NCBI GenBank assembly: GCA_023664365.1
Contig: JAMPFR010000015.1
Location: forward strand, 1-64,000
Length of the DNA stretch: 64,000 nucleotides
Source: Acetatifactor muris
GTDB lineage: Bacteria; Bacillota; Clostridia; Lachnospirales; Lachnospiraceae
Direction: 5' to 3'
Below are positions 59,943 through 64,000 of the stretch, in pieces (position 1 is the first letter of the stretch; every line of letters starts with the position of its first letter). Below the pieces are notes generated by a model. It saw only the letters and a program-made list of their open reading frames with translations. It was not told the DNA's origin and did not search any database. Made by a program: the position numbers and the translations under genes.

Positions 59943-62657
59943 TCATTTTGGGGTTCGTCTGAACAATGGCTTCCAGACAGTGTCCTTGTATTTTCCTTCT
60001 GCCCAAAAGGCTGTGATAGTATATGTAGGAACACTGGATTTCAGAAACACCATCTGCTGCGCATTGTTATATCCTAATGCCGCCTGCTCTATGCGCTCCC
60101 GGTTCCATCCCTTCTTATACGAATCGCCTGACATCTTAGAAGATTGCATCACAGACAAACCAATCTCATAAAGAACCTTTTTCGTCAACCTTCTTTGCTC
60201 ATCGTTCTCGAACCAGCTGTCTTTTCCAGATTCCAGACATTGTACGCTCATGTCCTCGATATAGTCAAAAGCGATTTTCTCCAGCCCTATTTTCATCAAC
60301 TCCGTCCGAATAGCTTTTTCATTATTCTTATTGAATGCACAAAAGAAAAACTGAATGTCCTTTTTGCACAGGGCTTCCCGACACGCTTCCGGCAGCTCTT
60401 TCACATGCTCCTCCTGCGTCCTTCGCTCTGTTACTCCCATATACTCCTGCATAATAGAAATAACCTGCGTACCAGAATAAGAACCATCATCAAAGAAGGT
60501 TATTCTGTTAACCTCTTCCATCTGCAAAAGTTCTTCCAGACTACGCTCTGTCTCAATTATCAGGTCTGAACATTGCACATCATTCCAAAAATATGTCATA
60601 TGTTTGGCACTATCACGCAAACTCCCCAACGGAACCATATATAGCTTACCATCTCCCCGCGCCAATTCGTTAAATTTCGGAGCAGCCTTATGGCCAATAT
60701 ACTCCCGGTCAATAATCAGCGCATGCTCCAACATAACACATATTCCGTTCAACAAACTGCTGCATTTACTTTTATCCTCACAGGCACATAGAAATTGTTT
60801 CAGAAATATTTCCAGATTCTCTTTGGTAATCCGATATCCTTCCGGGCCTTCATACCCGTTAAACCGTCTTACTATGTCAATAATCCGTTTTTCCCCGATA
60901 CAATTATATAAAAGCGTGTCACTAAGCAGGTCGGGAGCATCATCATAATATCCCTTGTTAAACAACGCTGCCCGTTTTCCGTTTACGTCTTTCAAATCAT
61001 ACTTACCGCAGGAAATAGCTTCTTCTCTTAAAAAAATATGGTATCTCCTCATAAATACTTTTTCTACTGCCAGAAAGACCAGAAGCTTATCATCCGCATC
61101 CGTAACTATATACGAGGACAAACTGCTTGTCTCTCGGCTACTGACCAACTCATATCCTCTGAAATCTCTCTTGTACCCATTTCGCAAATCGATTGGCACC
61201 TGTATCTTGCTATGTCCAAGCACCTGTGTAGGTGCCTGAATCGCAAAAATCTGCACTTCATTACTGTTTTCTCCGGCATATTCCAGCAGCTTCTGAATGA
61301 CCTGATATTCCTCCTTTATTTCACTGATAAACTTCCTTTCGTCCTTCGAATCAAAGGCAGACATAATCGAATCCCAAAATGCCTCTGTACATTTTTGTTT
61401 TCCCTCCAAATAATCCGGAGTAAGGCATACGACTCGTTTGGGCAAATGACGTTCATATATTTTTTTGATTTCCTGATATATAGCATCAATTTCTTTACAA
61501 TCGTTCTCGCTTCTTCCATATTTCAAGTTTTCAAAAAAATAGGAATTGAAATCTTCATCCGTGTGCCGGAGTATTTCCAAAAAATCTACAAAAAAGGGTT
61601 TTTCCAAATTTGCAAGTCTATTTATGAGTCCGCGGAATTCCGTTTCTGCCGTAAGCACTTTATGGTGGTAGTATACGCTGTCAAACATAATCGTTCTGGC
61701 AATACATAATTGAAATAATGCCTTTTCCGCAGAATCCTGCATAGCCAGTTCATAATAGCCCTCTCCCACATTTGCGTCTTTATGCCATAATTCGGAAAAA
61801 CATATCTCGTCATTTTTCACTACACTTAATTTCTGCGTTATTCTCGATATATCCACTGCCACAGGTACTCGCGTAACATGCGAATCCCGGGACAGATAAT
61901 CGCATTTATCCGCATCGATTGGACCATTTATAATGCTGGAATACGGCAGAATTTCTCTGTCTACAGGCACACCGACAATCAGGGAAGATATATACTCAAC
62001 TAACTCATCAATGTCTATCGGGCGTCTTCCATTCAGACCCTTTATACACCCTGCCACCTTATTCAGTAATTGATGAACTGCTTTTGTATTAACAATCATA
62101 CATCCCAACAGTTCATGTAAAGCAGTCCTTTTTCCCGCTTTCTTTTCAAACGTATCCAATAACTCCTTAATTTGTGCATTTCGCTTATATAGCGGACTTT
62201 TGGAGAAATAATGTTCTGAAACATGACTAAGAAACATATGACCCGAATCATGAAAAATGGCTGCCAGACGCACGACCGCTCTGAAATAGTTTCTATCTTC
62301 CTCTTGCGTCCCCAAATCACATCTATTTATTGCCGCCGCCATTCGGTCTGCCAGATATGTAACTCCTAATGTATGATAGTATCTTGAGTAATCGCAGCCA
62401 CAGTATACAAAACAGGCTAATCCTAACTGCTTAATCTTTCTTAAACGCTGTAACAAAGGGGAATCTAATATGTATATTTCTCCGCCGGAAAACTCTATAT
62501 TTCCCCACACTGCATCAAATATTTCCTTATTTTCATCTTTCAGGCTAATTCCTTCCAGACGGCTATTATACCTGAATAATATCTCATTTGTAAATTGTTC
62601 TATTTCGTCAAAAATTTCTTTGAATTCTGCTTCTGTAAACAATTCCCTAAAAGACAT
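59943..62657 (-). CDS. HD phosphohydrolase with C-terminal PRTase-CE-like domain
   Basis: About 904 residues. The N-terminal third is an HD domain of the dGTPase/SAMHD1 type: LLQRLRKIKQLGLACFVYCG, YSRYYHTLGV, IFHDSGHMFLSH and DADKCDYLSRDSH give a complete His...His-Asp...Asp set. The middle is helical. The C-terminal part (about 640-904) shows ITFFDDGSYSGTQVIS, like a phosphoribosyltransferase loop, and ends with GYNNAQQMVFLKSSVPTYTITAFW. Together these resemble the PRTase-CE domain described from bacterial conflict systems. The gene is AT-rich against the core. A role in phage defence or nucleotide control is inference. I preferred the ATG at 62657 because AAGGAGG directly abuts the earlier ATG. 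Confidence 0.75.
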   Translation of the reverse strand: MSFRELFTEAEFKEIFDEIEQFTNEILFRYNSRLEGISLKDENKEIFDAVWGNIEFSGGEIYILDSPLLQRLRKIKQLGLACFVYCGCDYSRYYHTLGVTYLADRMAAAINRCDLGTQEEDRNYFRAVVRLAAIFHDSGHMFLSHVSEHYFSKSPLYKRNAQIKELLDTFEKKAGKRTALHELLGCMIVNTKAVHQLLNKVAGCIKGLNGRRPIDIDELVEYISSLIVGVPVDREILPYSSIINGPIDADKCDYLSRDSHVTRVPVAVDISRITQKLSVVKNDEICFSELWHKDANVGEGYYELAMQDSAEKALFQLCIARTIMFDSVYYHHKVLTAETEFRGLINRLANLEKPFFVDFLEILRHTDEDFNSYFFENLKYGRSENDCKEIDAIYQEIKKIYERHLPKRVVCLTPDYLEGKQKCTEAFWDSIMSAFDSKDERKFISEIKEEYQVIQKLLEYAGENSNEVQIFAIQAPTQVLGHSKIQVPIDLRNGYKRDFRGYELVSSRETSSLSSYIVTDADDKLLVFLAVEKVFMRRYHIFLREEAISCGKYDLKDVNGKRAALFNKGYYDDAPDLLSDTLLYNCIGEKRIIDIVRRFNGYEGPEGYRITKENLEIFLKQFLCACEDKSKCSSLLNGICVMLEHALIIDREYIGHKAAPKFNELARGDGKLYMVPLGSLRDSAKHMTYFWNDVQCSDLIIETERSLEELLQMEEVNRITFFDDGSYSGTQVISIMQEYMGVTERRTQEEHVKELPEACREALCKKDIQFFFCAFNKNNEKAIRTELMKIGLEKIAFDYIEDMSVQCLESGKDSWFENDEQRRLTKKVLYEIGLSVMQSSKMSGDSYKKGWNRERIEQAALGYNNAQQMVFLKSSVPTYTITAFWAEGKYKDTVWKPLFRRTPK

Positions 62658-62780
62658 CTCTGCCGACATCCTCCTTAATTTATCTCAAGTAGATATCCCT
62701 GTTCAATAACTTCACTTTCGTTTCGATTCTTTTGCTCCCTGTCCTACACTTAAACCTATTGTCTTTCTATACCATGCAGC

Positions 62781-63179
62781 TTATGCCTTTTGAATTCCCC
62801 TCTTGAAACAATCTACAAGCTGTTGAAATTGTTCATATGCAATTCCTAATTCATTATCTTGTACTAAATCATTGACATAATCATCCTCCAACTTAAGGTT
62901 TGCCTTTATATAATGCGGATTTTCCAGAGATACGATCCTACCGTTGAAGCTTTCTATAATTCTGGAAAACTGGCTAAAATCTCCCCTTGTTGTATACTTT
63001 AGAAAAAGCATGCTCAGTTGTTCAACATATGGCCCAAATTTCTCTGCATTATCCCGATAATAATCTGCCATATTCTGTATACCGGCTTTAAATTCCTGAT
63101 TATTGATTGGAATCGTACGAACCTCTGCCTTACACAATGCTGCCAAAAATTGTTTTACAAATAAGATTTTAGGTTCCAT
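62781..63179 (-). CDS. 132-residue helical protein, partner of the HD/PRTase gene
   Basis: A charged, mostly helical soluble protein (EFKAGIQNMADYYRDNAEKF, FSQFSRIIESFNGR) with GGGAG before its ATG. It lies 123 bp upstream of the HD/PRTase gene in the same orientation and shares its low GC content, so the two probably form one transcription unit. I recognise no family. It could be a sensor, regulator or immunity-like partner; this is a guess from context. Confidence 0.65.
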   Translation of the reverse strand: MEPKILFVKQFLAALCKAEVRTIPINNQEFKAGIQNMADYYRDNAEKFGPYVEQLSMLFLKYTTRGDFSQFSRIIESFNGRIVSLENPHYIKANLKLEDDYVNDLVQDNELGIAYEQFQQLVDCFKRGIQKA

Positions 63180-63347
63180 TCTCTCCCGCCTGTCTTTCTC
63201 TTGTAATAATATAGGTCAGCAATATCAACTTTATTCAAACATTCTCTTGCAACATTTTCTTAATTGTACCACACATCCGCGAATTCCGCAATAACGGAAA
63301 TTCCTTGAGACACATAGACAACAATTTAAACAAAATGTCTGCTTTAT

Positions 63348-64000
63348 TCACCAACACTGCAGACGCTGACCTTGCGCCTTCTTAACCCTCTCTATCACAC
63401 AGCTGTGCGGCTTATTCTTATTTTCTCTGTCATAGCTTATTCCCACCGGCAGAATTTCGCCGGTATATCCTTCCAGCGCCTGCGTATACTTCCTGTCCTT
63501 AATCTGTTGTATGGCAGCGTCTGCCGTCCTGTCATATTTCAGTTCCACTACCAGCGCAGGCTTACTACAGGAGGGAAGGGGCAGAAATACCACATCTGCA
63601 AAGCCTCGCCCGGCAGGCATTTCCCGGATAAGCATATAGTCTTTCCGCGCACTGTAATACGCCAGGCCAATAGCGCACCCCAGACTATTTTCGTCATTAT
63701 AAGTCAATATAGACGCAGCCTCTCCATGAGCCTGATCCAGACCTGCCGCAACACTCGCTTCGTCACCGGCAAGGGTATCCGCGAGAAGCTTCTCCGATGC
63801 TTTCAAAATCCGCATAATCTCCGCCCAACCGCTTACACTCATAGCAGTCTCAAATTCCCCTATGATTTCCTTATTGGGAATAAAGACTTCTTTTGCCACG
63901 GAATCATAAGCCAAATATCCCAGATGAACCAGCAGCGTCAACACATCGTCTTTTGTGCTGAAGGTACGCATATCGTTCTGGAAACTGCGGGTATTTACTC
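63348..64000 (-). CDS. C-terminal part of an AAA-ATPase/PD-(D/E)XK protein, cut by the window edge
   Basis: The frame is open to the last base of the window; residues before the internal ATG at 63971 read VNTRSFQND and join smoothly to MRTFSTKDDVLTLLVHLGYLAYD. That join and the C-terminal nuclease-like domain match the C terminus of the AAA-ATPase family with a PD-(D/E)XK tail (DUF1703-like) that is common in Lachnospiraceae and Bacteroidetes. The nuclease-like domain has GFADVVFLP, ALVVELKYDR with the E-x-K pair, and QIKDRKYTQAL. Function in the cell is unclear. The ATPase domain lies outside the window. Confidence 0.8.
   Translation of the reverse strand, partial: VNTRSFQNDMRTFSTKDDVLTLLVHLGYLAYDSVAKEVFIPNKEIIGEFETAMSVSGWAEIMRILKASEKLLADTLAGDEASVAAGLDQAHGEAASILTYNDENSLGCAIGLAYYSARKDYMLIREMPAGRGFADVVFLPLPSCSKPALVVELKYDRTADAAIQQIKDRKYTQALEGYTGEILPVGISYDRENKNKPHSCVIERVKKAQGQRLQCW

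Overview
The window looks like a chromosomal segment of a gut-type Lachnospiraceae (Clostridia, Firmicutes). The reasons are strong AGGAGG-type ribosome binding sites, sigma-A promoters of the TTGACA/TATAAT type, LCP, M56/BlaI, HtrA and GH25 proteins with Gram-positive architectures, and a GC-rich core flanked by clearly AT-richer ends. Almost all genes are on the minus strand. I found no rRNA, tRNA, CRISPR array, insertion sequence or integrase.

Layout. (1) 1-3.3 kb, AT-rich: an Rgg-like HTH/TPR regulator, an unlisted 18-residue peptide gene with ten consecutive valines, and an ABC exporter. Together they look like a peptide-signalling or peptide-export cassette. (2) 3.3-8 kb: an HtrA protease, then a glycosyltransferase coupled to glmS. 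(3) 8-18 kb: a polymer operon (two GT2 enzymes, a polyprenyl-phosphate sugar transferase, an LCP ligase), phosphoglucomutase, and an MBOAT/DltD-like O-acylation pair. (4) 18-29.4 kb: a large two-domain glycosyltransferase, a methyltransferase-kinase fusion, a Wzm/Wzt ABC exporter, and rmlC-GH25-rmlA-rmlB. (5) 29.6-34.5 kb: a giant membrane-anchored GH25 lysozyme with Tyr/Glu repeats, divergent from an SGNH-like protein whose nucleophile appears to be lost. (6) 34.5-51.6 kb: a long operon for a pseudaminic-acid-type sugar. It holds pseF, a pseI-formyltransferase fusion, pseG, a GT52-like transferase, a PglK-like flippase, wecE and GtrB/GtrII-like proteins, with pseC in a neighbouring unit. (7) 51.8-54.7 kb: a small secreted protein, a short BlaR1-like M56 protease, two BlaI repressors and a 62-residue protein. 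(8) 54.8-59.8 kb: a Wzz-like protein with a decayed kinase-like tail, and capE-capF-capG for UDP-L-FucNAc. (9) 59.9-64 kb, AT-rich: an HD-phosphohydrolase/PRTase-CE-like protein with a small partner (a plausible defence module), and the C-terminal part of an AAA-ATPase/PD-(D/E)XK protein cut by the window edge.

How the genes fit together. The core is a cell-surface polysaccharide locus. GlmS and Pgm feed UDP-GlcNAc and hexose phosphates. RmlABC, WecE, CapEFG and the Pse enzymes make deoxy- and amino-sugars. Glycosyltransferases assemble chains on undecaprenyl phosphate. An ABC-2 exporter, perhaps gated by a WbdD-like capping enzyme, and a PglK-like flippase export them. LCP, GH25, MBOAT and SGNH proteins attach or decorate the products at the wall. 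Several dispersed intergenic repeats (double-hairpin terminators, a 35-bp leader hairpin, tandem repeats between divergent genes) recur through the locus.

The best candidates for undescribed biology are the polyvaline peptide with its Rgg-like regulator and exporter, the PseI-formyltransferase fusion without a visible pseH, the Gram-positive WbdD-like capping gene, the HD/PRTase-CE pair, and a 16-bp BlaI-like box shared by the blaI promoter and a small secreted-protein promoter. All functions are read from sequence and remembered family motifs; no database search was run.
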